Shown: piece by piece, positions 25,554 to 35,896 of the stretch
Layout: the number at the start of each line of letters is the position of its first letter
Numbering within the stretch: position 1 is the stretch's first letter
Origin: Labilibaculum sp. K2S
GTDB taxonomy: Bacteria; Bacteroidota; Bacteroidia; Bacteroidales; Marinifilaceae
NCBI RefSeq assembly: GCF_030372765.1
Contig: NZ_JAUCMW010000013.1
Coordinates: 62,001 to 126,000 of the forward strand
Direction: 5' to 3'
DNA: 64,000 nt
Translations under genes and position numbers: made by a program
Notes under the pieces: model-generated
What the model was told of the DNA's origin: nothing
The model's input: only the letters and a program-made list of their open reading frames with translations
Database searches by the model: none

Positions 25554-25579
25554 GTGGGAGTATGTGGTTGAAAGTGGGT
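25554..25579 (+). promoter_or_regulatory. MraZ operator: three GTGG(G/T) repeats at 10-bp spacing
   Basis: GTGGG at 25554, GTGGT at 25564 and GTGGG at 25574 recur at exactly 10 bp. MraZ of Escherichia coli binds TGGGN repeats separated by 5 nt in the mraZ promoter (established knowledge); the same phasing is seen here, one helical turn apart. Autoregulation of the dcw cluster is inferred. Confidence 0.85.
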
Positions 25580-25598
25580 AAATTTTTCTCTAATTTTA
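25568..25598 (+). promoter_or_regulatory. Candidate mraZ promoter
   Basis: TTG at 25568-25570, 20 nt, then TAATTTTA at 25591-25598, close to TAnnTTTG. The third MraZ repeat falls between the two elements, so MraZ binding would block the polymerase. Start of transcription would be about 15-20 nt before the ATG. Confidence 0.5.
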
Positions 25599-25620
25599 CA
25601 ATTGTAAATTATTTTTCCCA

Positions 25621-26082
25621 ATGGTAACATTTATAGGCGATTATCCTTGTAGATTGGACTCAAAAGGTCGTGTTTTGCTGCCTTCTGCTTTTCGGAAGCT
25701 CCTGAACGGAGGTTCTGAAAATCGTTGCGTTCTAAGGAAAAACCTTTACGAAAAATGTTTAGATCTGTATTCTATTTCGGAGTGGGAGAAGCAAACCGAG
25801 ATGGTACGGGCAAAGGTGAATCCTTTTAATAAGAAGCATGCAGGATTTTTGCGGGAGTTTTTTAGAGGTACTGCAGAGGTTTTAATTGATGGGAATGGAC
25901 GGATTTTAATTCCTAAGAAATTCTTTGACTTTGCCGGATTTTCAAAAGATGTAACCTTAGCCGGACAAGATGGGAAAATCGAAATATGGGATACTGAAAC
26001 TTACGAAAAATCGGCTCTGGGACAGGATGGATTCAGCACTTTGGCTGATGAGATTTTAGGAGGTGATTTAAATAACGAGTAA
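25621..26082 (+). CDS. mraZ: Transcriptional regulator MraZ
   Basis: A 153-residue protein with two AbrB-like swapped-hairpin domains. The first carries SKGRVLLPSAFRK and the second DGNGRILIPKKFFD, the paired motif of MraZ. It forms ring-shaped oligomers that bind TGGGN repeats in its own promoter and repress the division and wall cluster. Such repeats are present upstream at 25554-25579. It is the first gene of the dcw cluster and is followed by rsmH after 56 nt. Cytoplasmic. Confidence 0.96.
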   Translation: MVTFIGDYPCRLDSKGRVLLPSAFRKLLNGGSENRCVLRKNLYEKCLDLYSISEWEKQTEMVRAKVNPFNKKHAGFLREFFRGTAEVLIDGNGRILIPKKFFDFAGFSKDVTLAGQDGKIEIWDTETYEKSALGQDGFSTLADEILGGDLNNE

Positions 26083-26138
26083 TCGTTGAGTATGAGCATT
26101 TAGTGTTGTTCCTTTGTGTTTCAATTAAAAGATAAAAA

Positions 26139-27044
26139 ATGAGTACATATCATATTCCAGTTTTACTAGGAGAGAGTATTGAAGGGCTGGATATAAAGCC
26201 AGATGGAATCTATGTGGATCTTACTTTTGGTGGCGGAGGTCATTCAAGAGAGATTTTAAAGTATCTTACTACAGGCAAATTGATTGGCTTTGATCAGGAT
26301 GTGGATGCAGAAGAAAATGTGCCAAAGGACGATCGGTTTATATTTGTCCGTCACAATTTTAGGTACTTCAAGAATTTCATGAAATATTTGGGTTACCCTA
26401 AAGTGGATGGAATTTTAGCCGATTTGGGTGTTTCTTCTCACGAATTTGATGTAGCGGAACGTGGTTTTTCTTTTCGTTTCGATGGCGATCTTGATATGAG
26501 AATGAATCAGGATTCAAATTTTACTGCTGCTGATTTATTGAATGAGTATAGTGTTGAGGATTTGTTTCGAATCTTCAAGTTTTACGGAGAGGTTAAAAAT
26601 CCAGGAAAGCTTGCGCGGTTAATTGATAATCAAAGAAAAGAAACGCCGTTTTCCACGATTCAGCATTTTAAGGAAGTGATTGCACCTTGTACGCCTAAGT
26701 TTAAAGAGCATAAATATTTAGCTCAGGTATTCCAGGCTATTCGGATAGAGGTGAATCAGGAGATGGATGTTTTGAAGGAAATGTTATTGCAGTCTGCGGA
26801 AATGTTAAAGCCGGATGGAAGATTGGTGGTGATCACTTATCACTCGCTGGAAGATAGATTAGTGAAGAATTTTATTCGGGATGGAAAATTTGAAGGCAAT
26901 GCAGAAAAAGATTTTTTTGGGAATGTGCAAACGCCGTTAGCTGCTATTAACCGAAAGGTAATTCTTCCGGGTGAAAAAGAGATTGAGCTAAATGGAAGAG
27001 CGCGAAGTGCAAAACTTCGGATTGCTCAGCCTAAATCATTATAG
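26139..27044 (+). CDS. rsmH: 16S rRNA (cytosine(1402)-N(4))-methyltransferase
   Basis: A 301-residue SAM-dependent methyltransferase (MraW). The SAM loop is DLTFGGGGHSREIL, followed by IGFDQDVDAE; DLGVSSHEFDVAERGFSFR and YHSLEDRLVKNFIR are RsmH-specific. It methylates N4 of C1402 in the decoding centre. It lies second in the dcw cluster, 2 nt ahead of the ftsL-like gene, the usual arrangement. Length is normal. Confidence 0.96.
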   Translation: MSTYHIPVLLGESIEGLDIKPDGIYVDLTFGGGGHSREILKYLTTGKLIGFDQDVDAEENVPKDDRFIFVRHNFRYFKNFMKYLGYPKVDGILADLGVSSHEFDVAERGFSFRFDGDLDMRMNQDSNFTAADLLNEYSVEDLFRIFKFYGEVKNPGKLARLIDNQRKETPFSTIQHFKEVIAPCTPKFKEHKYLAQVFQAIRIEVNQEMDVLKEMLLQSAEMLKPDGRLVVITYHSLEDRLVKNFIRDGKFEGNAEKDFFGNVQTPLAAINRKVILPGEKEIELNGRARSAKLRIAQPKSL

Positions 27045-27046
27045 GG

Positions 27047-27427
27047 ATGTTTAAATTTCGAAAAAAATACAACGATTTCATTAAGCCTAGTGAGGAACTG
27101 AAAGAGACATCTTCAGGTTCGGTCAAGGATTTTATTGATGGAAGTATTTTGACGAAAACGGAAGTGGTACAGCAGTTGCCTTTTATCATTTTCTTAGTCG
27201 TTTTAGGGATTTTTTATATCAGTAACAGGTATCGTTCTGAAAGAGTTTATCGCGATATGGTCAGCTTGGAACAAGAGTTAAAGGAGTTAAGGTTTGAGTC
27301 GATAACAACAGCTTCCGATCTGATGTATATGAGCAAGCAATCGGAAGTTGTAAAAAGAGTGGAAAATGAAGGTCTTGAGTTGATTGAAGCAACCGAACCT
27401 CCTATTAAAATATATTTAGAGAAGTAG
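27047..27427 (+). CDS. ftsL: FtsL-like division protein
   Basis: A 126-residue bitopic membrane protein. It has a cytoplasmic N-terminal part of about 45 residues, one transmembrane helix (PFIIFLVVLGIFYIS), then a periplasmic coiled coil (VSLEQELKELRF...). Primary sequence conservation of FtsL is poor, but position between rsmH and the division transpeptidase and this topology are diagnostic. It would form the FtsQLB/FtsWI assembly at the septum. Its TAG stop overlaps the GTG start of ftsI (TAGTG), indicating translational coupling. Confidence 0.85.
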   Translation: MFKFRKKYNDFIKPSEELKETSSGSVKDFIDGSILTKTEVVQQLPFIIFLVVLGIFYISNRYRSERVYRDMVSLEQELKELRFESITTASDLMYMSKQSEVVKRVENEGLELIEATEPPIKIYLEK

Positions 27428-29544
27428 TGCCGATAAAAAAGGATATCATATGGCGGGTAGGGGCGATCTACACTTTGGTGATTATTTTTGCAATACTCAT
27501 TGTTGGAAGAGTGGTAGCCTTGCAATTGTTCGAAGGAGATAAATGGCGAAGTAAAGCTCAGTCTCTTTCGCAGCGAGATGTGATCGTGTCGGCCAATCGG
27601 GGAGATATTTGTGCTGCTGACGGACGGCTTTTAGCAAGTTCATTGCCTTACTATCAACTGCGAATGGATTTCCGTGCTTCCGGATTGACAGATTCTCTTT
27701 TTCGTGCCGATGTTGATTCTTTGGCGCTTTGCTTATCGCGTTTTTTTCAGGATAAATCTGCAAAGGATTATAGAAATATGCTTTGGAAAGCGAAGTACCG
27801 GACCAAGTCGAACCGGTATTTTTTAATTCACCGAAAGAAAATTAATTACAACGGACTTAAAAAGATCAAGACCTTTCCTATTTTTCGTTTGGGGCAGAAC
27901 AAAGGTGGATTAATCTGTGAACAGGAAAACAGACGCATACAGCCTCACTTAAATCTGGCCAACAGAACAATAGGATATTTGCTGGAGGGTGAACAAAATC
28001 AGCAAATTGGTAAGGTTGGTATTGAAGGTGCTTTTGAAAGTGATTTAAAAGGAGTTGATGGTATTAGTATCATTCAAAAAATGTCGGGCAGATGGTTGCC
28101 TGTAAATATGGTCGAGCCTAAGGATGGGAATGACTTGATCACTACCATTGATGTGAATTATCAGGATGTTGCTGAGTCGGCTTTAGAGCAACAGCTTATA
28201 AAATACAACGCACATCATGGATCTGTGGTTTTGATGGAAGTGAAAACCGGAGCTGTTAAAGCAATTGCCAATTTGGGTTTCGATGAAAAATCACAATCAT
28301 ATAAGGAAGATTATAACTATGCTATTGGTGAGGCAACAGAACCTGGATCAACATTTAAATTGGCATCAATAATGGCTTTGTTTGAGGATGGATACGTTGG
28401 CCCTATGGACTCTGTGGATACAGGGAATGGCGTGTTTAGCTATTACAAAGAAAAAATGCGCGATTCTCATGAAGGCGGATTTGGAAAAATAACGGTTCAG
28501 GAAGCTTTTGAAAAATCATCGAACGTGGGGATTTCGAAATTGGTAAACGATCATTACAAGAATAAGCCGAGGTCTTTTATTAATCGTCTTTACGAGTTTC
28601 GGTTGAATGAACCATTGGGGCTTGCTATTAAAGGAGAAGGGATTCCAAGTATCAAATATCCTGATGATCCATCATGGTCGGGAGTTTCTTTGCCTTGGAT
28701 GTCGATAGGGTATGCGGTTCAGCAAACACCTTTGCAGACTCTTACATTTTATAATGCAGTAGCTAATAATGGTAAGATGATGAAGCCTCAATTTGTAAAG
28801 GAATTAAGGTATCATGGCGATGTGATTCAAACTTTTGATAAAGAAGTCTTGAAATCTAAAATCTGTTCCGGCGAAACACTTAAAAATGTGAAAAATATGT
28901 TGGAAGGTGTTGTTTTAAGAGGAACGGCCAGAAACCTGCGGAACGCGAATTATACCATTGCAGGAAAGACTGGAACAGCACAAATAGCAGATAAAAATAA
29001 AGGCTATAAAGTTAAAGTGTATCAAGCTTCATTTGTTGGGTATTTTCCTGCTGATGATCCGATGTATTCGTGTATTGTTGTGATTAACCGACCAAATAAA
29101 ACCAAAGGGTTCTATGGAAACCAGGTTGCCGGTCCGGTTTTTAAAACAATAGCTGATAAAGTGTATGCGATGAGCTATTCGATGCATCCAATAAAACCGG
29201 ATGATGCAAGTTTGGAACCAAAGGTACCGGTTTCATTGAATGGATATAAAAATGATCTGGACAAAGTGTTTGATGAATTAAATATTGAAATAGCGAATAA
29301 AGATATTCAGTCGGAATGGGTGATGACTTCCCGGAAAGACTCGATTATTGAATACAAATACAGAACAATTAAGAAATTTATGGTTCCGAATGTAAAAGGG
29401 ATGGGCGTTCAGGATGCACTGTATATATTGGAAAATGCAGGACTGAAGGTTCGGGTAACGGGTTTGGGATCTGTGTCCAGACAATCCATACAACCAGGAG
29501 CTTATTTTAATAAAGGAGATCATATTACAATCGATTTATCTTAA
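27427..29544 (+). CDS. ftsI: Division-specific penicillin-binding protein 3 (transpeptidase) with PASTA domain
   Basis: A 705-residue class B PBP. One N-terminal transmembrane helix (IYTLVIIFAILIVGRVVALQ) is followed by the dimerisation domain and the transpeptidase with S308-T-F-K311, S364-S-N366 and K514-T-G. A single PASTA domain occupies roughly the last 65 residues (VPNVKGMGVQDALYILENAG). It cross-links septal peptidoglycan together with FtsW. The GTG start at 27427 overlaps the ftsL stop; no in-frame ATG lies nearby. The gene is 11 nt before murE. Confidence 0.95.
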   Translation: MPIKKDIIWRVGAIYTLVIIFAILIVGRVVALQLFEGDKWRSKAQSLSQRDVIVSANRGDICAADGRLLASSLPYYQLRMDFRASGLTDSLFRADVDSLALCLSRFFQDKSAKDYRNMLWKAKYRTKSNRYFLIHRKKINYNGLKKIKTFPIFRLGQNKGGLICEQENRRIQPHLNLANRTIGYLLEGEQNQQIGKVGIEGAFESDLKGVDGISIIQKMSGRWLPVNMVEPKDGNDLITTIDVNYQDVAESALEQQLIKYNAHHGSVVLMEVKTGAVKAIANLGFDEKSQSYKEDYNYAIGEATEPGSTFKLASIMALFEDGYVGPMDSVDTGNGVFSYYKEKMRDSHEGGFGKITVQEAFEKSSNVGISKLVNDHYKNKPRSFINRLYEFRLNEPLGLAIKGEGIPSIKYPDDPSWSGVSLPWMSIGYAVQQTPLQTLTFYNAVANNGKMMKPQFVKELRYHGDVIQTFDKEVLKSKICSGETLKNVKNMLEGVVLRGTARNLRNANYTIAGKTGTAQIADKNKGYKVKVYQASFVGYFPADDPMYSCIVVINRPNKTKGFYGNQVAGPVFKTIADKVYAMSYSMHPIKPDDASLEPKVPVSLNGYKNDLDKVFDELNIEIANKDIQSEWVMTSRKDSIIEYKYRTIKKFMVPNVKGMGVQDALYILENAGLKVRVTGLGSVSRQSIQPGAYFNKGDHITIDLS

Positions 29545-29554
29545 AATGTGACAG

Positions 29555-31012
29555 ATGGGAATAAATATAAATGAACTGTTTGGTTCGGTAAACATACAAA
29601 GCATAAAGGGAAACAGGGATGTTGAAGTGAATGAGATTCATTTTGATTCCCGAAAGGTGAAACACGGCGATTTGTTCGTTGCGTGCCGGGGAACCATGTC
29701 GGATGGTCATAATTTTATAGATACGGCAGTTGAAAAGGGAGCAAAGGTGATTGTATGCGAAGAATTACCTGATACCAGTACTTCTGAAACAACCTTTATT
29801 GTGGTTGAAGACTCTTCGGCCACGCTTTCGCAGATAGCGCATAATTTTCACAACAAACCAACAGAGAATATACAATTGGTTGGTGTTACCGGAACAAATG
29901 GGAAGACTACAATCGCAACACTTCTTTATGATTTGTTTCGAACACTTGGCTATAAAGTTGGTTTGTTGTCAACAGTTTGCAATTATGTGGATGAAAAAGA
30001 AATTAAGGCAACTCATACTACCCCGGACGCATTGCAGTTAAATGCTTTGTTGGCTGAAATGGTTGAGGCTGGATGTGAATATTGTTTTATGGAAGTTAGC
30101 TCGCATGCCATCGATCAAAAACGGGTTGGTGCGTTGAATTATAAGGGAGGGATTTTTACAAATATCACTCACGATCATCTCGATTATCACAAAACATTCG
30201 ATGCTTATTTAAAGGTGAAAAAAGCTTTTTTTGATCAGCTGGGGAAGAAATCATTTGCCATTACAAATGCCGATGATAAAAATGGAAAGCTGATGCTCCA
30301 AAATATGAAAGGGCATAAATTTACCTATTCAACTCGTTCTTTTGCTGATTATCGCTGTCAGATTTTAGAAAAGCACTTTACAGGAATGCTTTTAGAAATG
30401 GATGGCACAGAGATATGGACCAATTTTATTGGTGATTTTAATGCTCATAATTTATTGGCCGTTTATGGTACGGCTCGTCTGCTGAATCAAGACAAAGATG
30501 AGGTGTTAAGAGGAATAAGTAAGCTGAAATCTGTTGATGGAAGGTTTGAAAGTATCATTTCTACAGATGGCATTATGGCTATTGTAGATTATGCTCATAC
30601 TCCGGATGCCTTGAAAAATGTCTTGGAAACAATCGAAGCTTTACGGACAGGGAACGAACAGGTAATTACAGTTGTTGGTGCCGGTGGCGATAGAGATAAA
30701 ACCAAAAGACCATTGATGGCAAAAATTAGTGCCGAATTAAGCGATAAGGTAATTCTGACATCGGATAATCCACGATCGGAAGATCCTGATCAGATTATCA
30801 AAGATATGAAAGAAGGAGTGACCGCGAACAATACTCGAAAAGTATTAGCGATCACAGACAGAAAAGAAGCTATACGAACAGCCTGTATGTTAGCGAAAAG
30901 GGATGATATTATTTTGGTCGCGGGGAAAGGTCACGAAGATTATCAGGAAATAAAAGGAGTTAAGCATCATTTTGATGATAAGGAAATAATCAAGGAAATT
31001 TTTAAGCTGTAG
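29555..31012 (+). CDS. murE: UDP-MurNAc-tripeptide synthetase, meso-diaminopimelate-adding
   Basis: A 485-residue Mur ligase. The ATP loop is [10 protein letters not shown] and the carbamylated-lysine region lies near the central HTTPDAL and SSHAID motifs. DNPRSEDP is the DNPR signature of ligases that add meso-diaminopimelate rather than lysine, so the wall is predicted to be the DAP type. It adds the third residue to UDP-MurNAc-L-Ala-D-Glu in the cytoplasm. It stands between ftsI and mraY with 2-10 nt gaps. murF is not found in this window, so that step must be encoded elsewhere. Confidence 0.96.
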   Translation: MGININELFGSVNIQSIKGNRDVEVNEIHFDSRKVKHGDLFVACRGTMSDGHNFIDTAVEKGAKVIVCEELPDTSTSETTFIVVEDSSATLSQIAHNFHNKPTENIQLVGVTGTNGKTTIATLLYDLFRTLGYKVGLLSTVCNYVDEKEIKATHTTPDALQLNALLAEMVEAGCEYCFMEVSSHAIDQKRVGALNYKGGIFTNITHDHLDYHKTFDAYLKVKKAFFDQLGKKSFAITNADDKNGKLMLQNMKGHKFTYSTRSFADYRCQILEKHFTGMLLEMDGTEIWTNFIGDFNAHNLLAVYGTARLLNQDKDEVLRGISKLKSVDGRFESIISTDGIMAIVDYAHTPDALKNVLETIEALRTGNEQVITVVGAGGDRDKTKRPLMAKISAELSDKVILTSDNPRSEDPDQIIKDMKEGVTANNTRKVLAITDRKEAIRTACMLAKRDDIILVAGKGHEDYQEIKGVKHHFDDKEIIKEIFKL

Positions 31013-31014
31013 TT

Positions 31015-32268
31015 ATGTTATACTATTTATTTAGGTATTTAAATCAATTGGATTTTCCGGGAGCCGGGATGTTTGAATATATCTCATTTCGGTCGGCATT
31101 AGCCATTATGACTTCGTTATTTATTGCGACTGTATTTGGGAAAAAGATCATTCTTTTATTGCAAAAGCAGCAAATTGGCGAGATTGTTCGAGACTTGGGC
31201 TTAGCTGGTCAAATGGAGAAAAAAGGAACACCAACCATGGGGGGAATCATTATCATTATCTCCATTTTAATTCCGGTCTTACTATTTGCCAAACTCGATA
31301 ATGTCTACATTTTACTAATGATCATTACAACTATCTGGTTAGGATTCATTGGATTTATCGATGATTATATTAAAGTCTTTAAAAAGGACAAGGCCGGTTT
31401 AAGCGGAAAGCTTAAAGTAGCGGGTCAAATTGGTTTAGGTCTAATTGTTGGGTTAACCCTTTATATAAATGATGATGTAGTTGTTCGTGAAAAAACGAGT
31501 ATGTCTGAAATAGGAATTCAAACCGAATTGGTTGACGAAGGATTTATATCCCAGGCGCCTGGAACAACTCGCTTAACAACTGATGAAAAATCTACAAAAA
31601 CAACGATACCTTTTTTTAAGAATAATGAATTTGATTACGAATCGTTAGTCGCTTTTGGTGGAGAATATGCACCTATGTTGGCTTGGCTGGTTTTTATAAT
31701 CATTACCATATTTATTGTTACAGCCGTTTCAAATGGTGCAAATATTACCGATGGTTTAGATGGTCTGGCGACAGGTTCGTCAGCGATTATTGGTGCAACT
31801 TTGGGAATATTGGCCTATGTATCCGGTCACGTGGTGTATGCAGATTACCTGAATATCATGTACATTCCAAACTCAGGCGAACTGGTGATTTTTATTGCTG
31901 CTTTTATTGGAGCAACCATTGGCTTTATGTGGTACAACTCTTACCCGGCACAAGTCTTTATGGGTGATACAGGCAGTCTGTCTTTGGGAGGAATTATAGC
32001 CGTTTTTGCCATTATTATTCACAAAGAATTGTTGATTCCTGTTTTATGCGGGATTTTTCTCGTTGAGAATATTTCGGTGATGATGCAGGTTTCGTGGTTT
32101 AAATACACCAGGAAAAAATATGGTGAAGGGAGAAGAATCTTTAAAATGGCACCTCTTCATCATCATTATCAGATGAAAGGATATCCAGAACCAAAGATTG
32201 TTACCCGATTTTGGATCATTGGAATTTTTCTGGCCATCATAACAATTGTAACTCTAAAAATCAGATAA
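31015..32268 (+). CDS. mraY: Phospho-N-acetylmuramoyl-pentapeptide transferase
   Basis: A 417-residue polytopic membrane enzyme that transfers phospho-MurNAc-pentapeptide to undecaprenyl phosphate, forming lipid I. Catalytic blocks are [28 protein letters not shown] and [24 protein letters not shown] near the C-terminus is characteristic. Compared with the ~360 residues of Escherichia coli it has a ~60-residue hydrophilic insertion (around residues 160-215) between transmembrane segments, as I recall for Bacteroidota homologues. It follows murE by 2 nt. Confidence 0.96.
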   Translation: MLYYLFRYLNQLDFPGAGMFEYISFRSALAIMTSLFIATVFGKKIILLLQKQQIGEIVRDLGLAGQMEKKGTPTMGGIIIIISILIPVLLFAKLDNVYILLMIITTIWLGFIGFIDDYIKVFKKDKAGLSGKLKVAGQIGLGLIVGLTLYINDDVVVREKTSMSEIGIQTELVDEGFISQAPGTTRLTTDEKSTKTTIPFFKNNEFDYESLVAFGGEYAPMLAWLVFIIITIFIVTAVSNGANITDGLDGLATGSSAIIGATLGILAYVSGHVVYADYLNIMYIPNSGELVIFIAAFIGATIGFMWYNSYPAQVFMGDTGSLSLGGIIAVFAIIIHKELLIPVLCGIFLVENISVMMQVSWFKYTRKKYGEGRRIFKMAPLHHHYQMKGYPEPKIVTRFWIIGIFLAIITIVTLKIR

Positions 32269-32274
32269 ATACAA

Positions 32275-33612
32275 ATGGCAAAACGAATCGTCATATTAGG
32301 AGCAGGAGAAAGTGGTGTTGGTGCGGCTGTGTTGGCCAAATCAAAAGGCTTTGATGTGTTTGTTTCAGACTTAGGAGAAATAAGTCCTAAGTACAAGCTT
32401 GCGCTGAAAAAATATCAGCTTGATTTTGAGGAAAAGCAACATACAGAATCTCTTATATTATCGGCAGATGAAGTTGTGAAAAGTCCTGGGATTCCAGATA
32501 CAGCGCCTATAATTGTTAAGCTGAAAGGAAAAAATATTCCAGTAATTTCTGAAATTGAATTTGCGGGAAGATTCTCCAGTGCTAAAATGATATGTATAAC
32601 CGGAAGCAACGGGAAAACAACAACAACATTGCTTTTGTATCATATGCTAAAGAAGGCAGGATTGCATGTTGGTTTAGCCGGAAATGTAGGAGATAGTCTG
32701 GCTTGGCAGGTTGCCGAAAAAGATTATACGCATTATGTGGTTGAGTTGAGTAGCTTTCAGTTGGATGGGATGTATGATTTTAGGGCGAATATCGCCATAC
32801 TATTAAATATTACGCCGGATCATTTGGATCGGTACGATTATAAAATGGAAAATTACATCAATTCAAAATTCAGAATATTGCAAAATATGAAATCTGCGGA
32901 TTCTTTCGTGTTTTGCACCGATGATGATATCATCAGAAAGGAATTAATGAATTGTGATACTCTTGCTCAATTATTGCCGTTTTCTGTTCGGGAAGTAAAA
33001 GAAATGTGCGGATGGATTGAGAATGAACTTTTAAAAATTCAATACAACGAAAATCTCTTTTCTATGGATAAAAAAGATTTGTCTTTACCTGGAATTCACA
33101 ACGTATATAATTCATTGGCATCAGGAATTGCCGGAAGTGTGTTGCAAATTCGGAAAGAAGTAATTCGCGAAAGTTTAAGTGATTTTCAAGGTGTCGATCA
33201 TCGGTTGGAAAAGGTGGTCTGTGTGAGAGGAATTCAGTTTATTAATGATTCAAAAGCTACGAATATTAACTCTACATGGTACGCTTTGGAAAGTATGGAA
33301 GATCCGGTAGTTTGGATTGTTGGTGGAGTTGATAAAGGAAACGATTATTCGGTTTTGGCCGATTTGGTGAAAGAAAAGGTGAAAGGGATTGTGTGTTTGG
33401 GTGTTGATAATTCTAAAATTCATGCTGCTTTTGATGGTAAAGTGGATTTTATAGTTGATGCCGGATCTATGAAAGAGGCGGTGACTCAAGCATATCAAAT
33501 AGCCAATAAGGAAGAGATCGTTTTGTTGTCTCCTGCTTGTGCAAGTTTCGATTTGTTCAAGAATTATGAAGACCGCGGAAATCAGTTCAAGGAAGAAGTC
33601 AGAAATTTATAA
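32275..33612 (+). CDS. murD: UDP-MurNAc-L-alanine:D-glutamate ligase
   Basis: A 445-residue Mur ligase. The N-terminal Rossmann domain begins VILGAGESGVGAAVLA; the ATP loop is ITGSNGKTTTT; VELSSFQLDG, ITPDHLDRYD and NDSKATNINSTWYAL are MurD-specific blocks, and LLSPACASFDLFKNYEDRG lies near the C-terminus. It adds D-glutamate in the cytoplasm. It is 6 nt after mraY and 9 nt before ftsW. No anomalies. Confidence 0.96.
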   Translation: MAKRIVILGAGESGVGAAVLAKSKGFDVFVSDLGEISPKYKLALKKYQLDFEEKQHTESLILSADEVVKSPGIPDTAPIIVKLKGKNIPVISEIEFAGRFSSAKMICITGSNGKTTTTLLLYHMLKKAGLHVGLAGNVGDSLAWQVAEKDYTHYVVELSSFQLDGMYDFRANIAILLNITPDHLDRYDYKMENYINSKFRILQNMKSADSFVFCTDDDIIRKELMNCDTLAQLLPFSVREVKEMCGWIENELLKIQYNENLFSMDKKDLSLPGIHNVYNSLASGIAGSVLQIRKEVIRESLSDFQGVDHRLEKVVCVRGIQFINDSKATNINSTWYALESMEDPVVWIVGGVDKGNDYSVLADLVKEKVKGIVCLGVDNSKIHAAFDGKVDFIVDAGSMKEAVTQAYQIANKEEIVLLSPACASFDLFKNYEDRGNQFKEEVRNL

Positions 33613-33621
33613 ATTGAAGAT

Positions 33622-34809
33622 ATGGCGGGTTTTTTTAAGAATTTAAGCTTAAAGGGGGATAAGACCATTTGGATCATTATCTTCTTTCTGTCAATGATTT
33701 CTTTGTTGGTTGTTTACAGTTCAACCGGAACACTTGCCTATAAAGTGAAAGGAGGGAATACATCCTATTTTTTCATTAAGCAACTGATTCTTTTGGGCGG
33801 TTGCTACATGATCATTTATGTAGTTCATCGGGTTCATTTTAAGGTGTATTCCAGTTCGGCCAATCTGGTTCTGATTATTTCAATTGGATTTCTCATATTG
33901 GCAAAACTCGTTGGTACAAACTTAAATGATGCCTCAAGGTGGATTACAATTCCTGGGATAGGGTTCAACTTTCAACCGTCGGAGCTCGCTAAACTTGCAT
34001 TAATATTGCATGTTTCCAGAACTTTGTCACGATATCAGGCTGAAGATTCCTGTAAAAAAGAGGCGTTTTGGCACATTGTTATTCCTGTAGGAATTGTGTG
34101 TCTGTTGATTTTTTTGGATGACTTTTCTACCTCCGTATTGTTGGGAGGAGTATGCTATTTGCTGATGTTTGTTGGTAGAATCGCAAAAAAATATTTGTTC
34201 GGATCGGTGGGGGTTGTTTTGGGTCTGGTGGTTATCCTGATTGTAATGGCACCTCTGCTTCCCAGCATCGGACGTGTTCAAACCGTGCGCAGTCGAATCG
34301 TCAACTTTTTTGATAAAGACGAGGCGAATGTAAATAATAATCAGAATTATCAGGTAGAACAAGCAAAAATTGCTGTTGTTTCCGGAGGAATTTTCGGAAA
34401 ATTTCCAGGGAATAGCACACAACGGAATTTTTTACCACATCCGTATTCCGATTTTATTTATGCCATTATTTTGGAAGAGATGGGGTGGATCGGAGGTTTT
34501 GTCATACTGGCTTTTTACCTCATATTGCTATATCGGGCCGGCTTGATTGTTCGGAAATGCAATCGGACTTTTCCTGCATTTTTGGTAATAGGACTAACCT
34601 TGAGTATTGTTTTTCAGGCATTAACCAATATGGCAGTATCGGTTAATTTAATCCCGGTAACGGGACAACCTTTGCCCTTAGTGAGTATGGGAGGTACGTC
34701 TTTAATTTTTACAAGTGCGGCATTTGGAATGATACTAAGTGTGAGTAATTGGGTAAATGAGGAAGAGAAATTGAATGAAGAAGCAAAAGTAAATGAAGCA
34801 GAAAATTAA
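33622..34809 (+). CDS. ftsW: Septal peptidoglycan glycosyltransferase (SEDS family)
   Basis: A 395-residue SEDS protein with about ten transmembrane helices. Recognisable blocks are DASRWITIPGIGFNFQPSELAKLALI, with the SEDS PSELAK signature, and LPHPYSDFIYAIILEEMGWIG with the conserved acidic residues. LPVTGQ-type LIPVTGQPLPLVSMGG also fits. It polymerises lipid II at the division site together with FtsI. Its 3' end overlaps the start of murG by 17 nt, an unusually large overlap in this cluster, and the C-terminal tail is rich in Glu and Asn. Confidence 0.95.
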   Translation: MAGFFKNLSLKGDKTIWIIIFFLSMISLLVVYSSTGTLAYKVKGGNTSYFFIKQLILLGGCYMIIYVVHRVHFKVYSSSANLVLIISIGFLILAKLVGTNLNDASRWITIPGIGFNFQPSELAKLALILHVSRTLSRYQAEDSCKKEAFWHIVIPVGIVCLLIFLDDFSTSVLLGGVCYLLMFVGRIAKKYLFGSVGVVLGLVVILIVMAPLLPSIGRVQTVRSRIVNFFDKDEANVNNNQNYQVEQAKIAVVSGGIFGKFPGNSTQRNFLPHPYSDFIYAIILEEMGWIGGFVILAFYLILLYRAGLIVRKCNRTFPAFLVIGLTLSIVFQALTNMAVSVNLIPVTGQPLPLVSMGGTSLIFTSAAFGMILSVSNWVNEEEKLNEEAKVNEAEN

Positions 34810-35893
34810 AATAATTGTTAGCGGAGGCGGAACAGGAGGACATATATTTCCGGCTATTTCAATTGCAAATGCTTTAAAACAAAAGCATAGCGATTGTGAA
34901 ATTTTATTTGTCGGAGCCGAGGGAAAAATGGAAATGGAAAAAGTTCCTTCTGCAGGATATAAAATAGTTGGATTGCCAATACGCGGACTCCAACGAAATT
35001 TCTCGATGGAGAATTTGAAATTCTTTTCGCGGCTTTTTAAAAGTTTGAGAAAAGCAAAGGCAATTGTTAAAGATTTTCAGCCCGATGCAGTTGTTGGTGT
35101 TGGCGGATATGCCAGTGGTCCGCTTTTACATGCTGCAGCTAAAATGGGAGTTCCTACCGTAATTCAGGAACAGAATTCGTATGCTGGAATAACAAACAAA
35201 CTTCTGGCAAAAAAAGCAAAAAAGATTTGTGTTGCTTACGAAGGAATGGAACGTTTTTTTCCTGCTGATAAAATATTATTAACTGGAAATCCTGTTCGAA
35301 AAGATTTGTTGGATATTGCTTCGAAAAAGCAGGAGGCAATGGTTCATTTTGAGTTAGATCCTGAAAAGAAAACCATTTTAGTTGTAGGGGGAAGTCTGGG
35401 GGCAAGAACCATCAATAATAGTATGTTGAGTTCACTTTCAGCAATTTCAGATTCTGAAGTTCAGGTAATCTGGCAAACAGGAAAGTTTTATATTGAAAAG
35501 GTTCGTGAAGAATTGAAAAATTGGGATATCCCCGGATTAAAGGTTTTTGATTTTCTGGGGAGAATGGACTTGGCTTATGCTGCTGCCGATATGGTTATTT
35601 CCAGGGCTGGAGCGGGTACAATATCAGAACTATGTCTGGTGGAAAAACCATGTATTTTGGTGCCTTCACCTAATGTTTCAGAAGATCACCAAACCAAGAA
35701 TGCCATGGCACTGGTAAATAAGAATGCTGCGATAATGGTGAAAGATATTGACGCGGAAAAGGAATTGGTTGTGGTGGCCTTAAAACTGATAAATGATACG
35801 GATAAATTATCTGAACTTTCGGCGAATTGCAAGGCTTTGGCAAAGCCCAATGCTGCTGATGAAATTGCAGATCAAATAATAGCGTTAACATAG
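34793..35893 (+). CDS. murG: UDP-GlcNAc:lipid I N-acetylglucosaminyltransferase
   Basis: A 366-residue GT-B glycosyltransferase. The G-loop is IVSGGGTGGHIFPAI, GVGGYASGPLLHAA is the second N-terminal loop, and the C-terminal half has GGSLGARTIN and ISRAGAGTISELC, which bind UDP-GlcNAc. It converts lipid I to lipid II at the inner face of the membrane. The start overlaps ftsW by 17 nt; the ATG at 34793 gives the canonical N-terminus after three basic residues. Confidence 0.96.
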   Translation: MKQKIKIIVSGGGTGGHIFPAISIANALKQKHSDCEILFVGAEGKMEMEKVPSAGYKIVGLPIRGLQRNFSMENLKFFSRLFKSLRKAKAIVKDFQPDAVVGVGGYASGPLLHAAAKMGVPTVIQEQNSYAGITNKLLAKKAKKICVAYEGMERFFPADKILLTGNPVRKDLLDIASKKQEAMVHFELDPEKKTILVVGGSLGARTINNSMLSSLSAISDSEVQVIWQTGKFYIEKVREELKNWDIPGLKVFDFLGRMDLAYAAADMVISRAGAGTISELCLVEKPCILVPSPNVSEDHQTKNAMALVNKNAAIMVKDIDAEKELVVVALKLINDTDKLSELSANCKALAKPNAADEIADQIIALT

Positions 35894-35896
35894 ATT

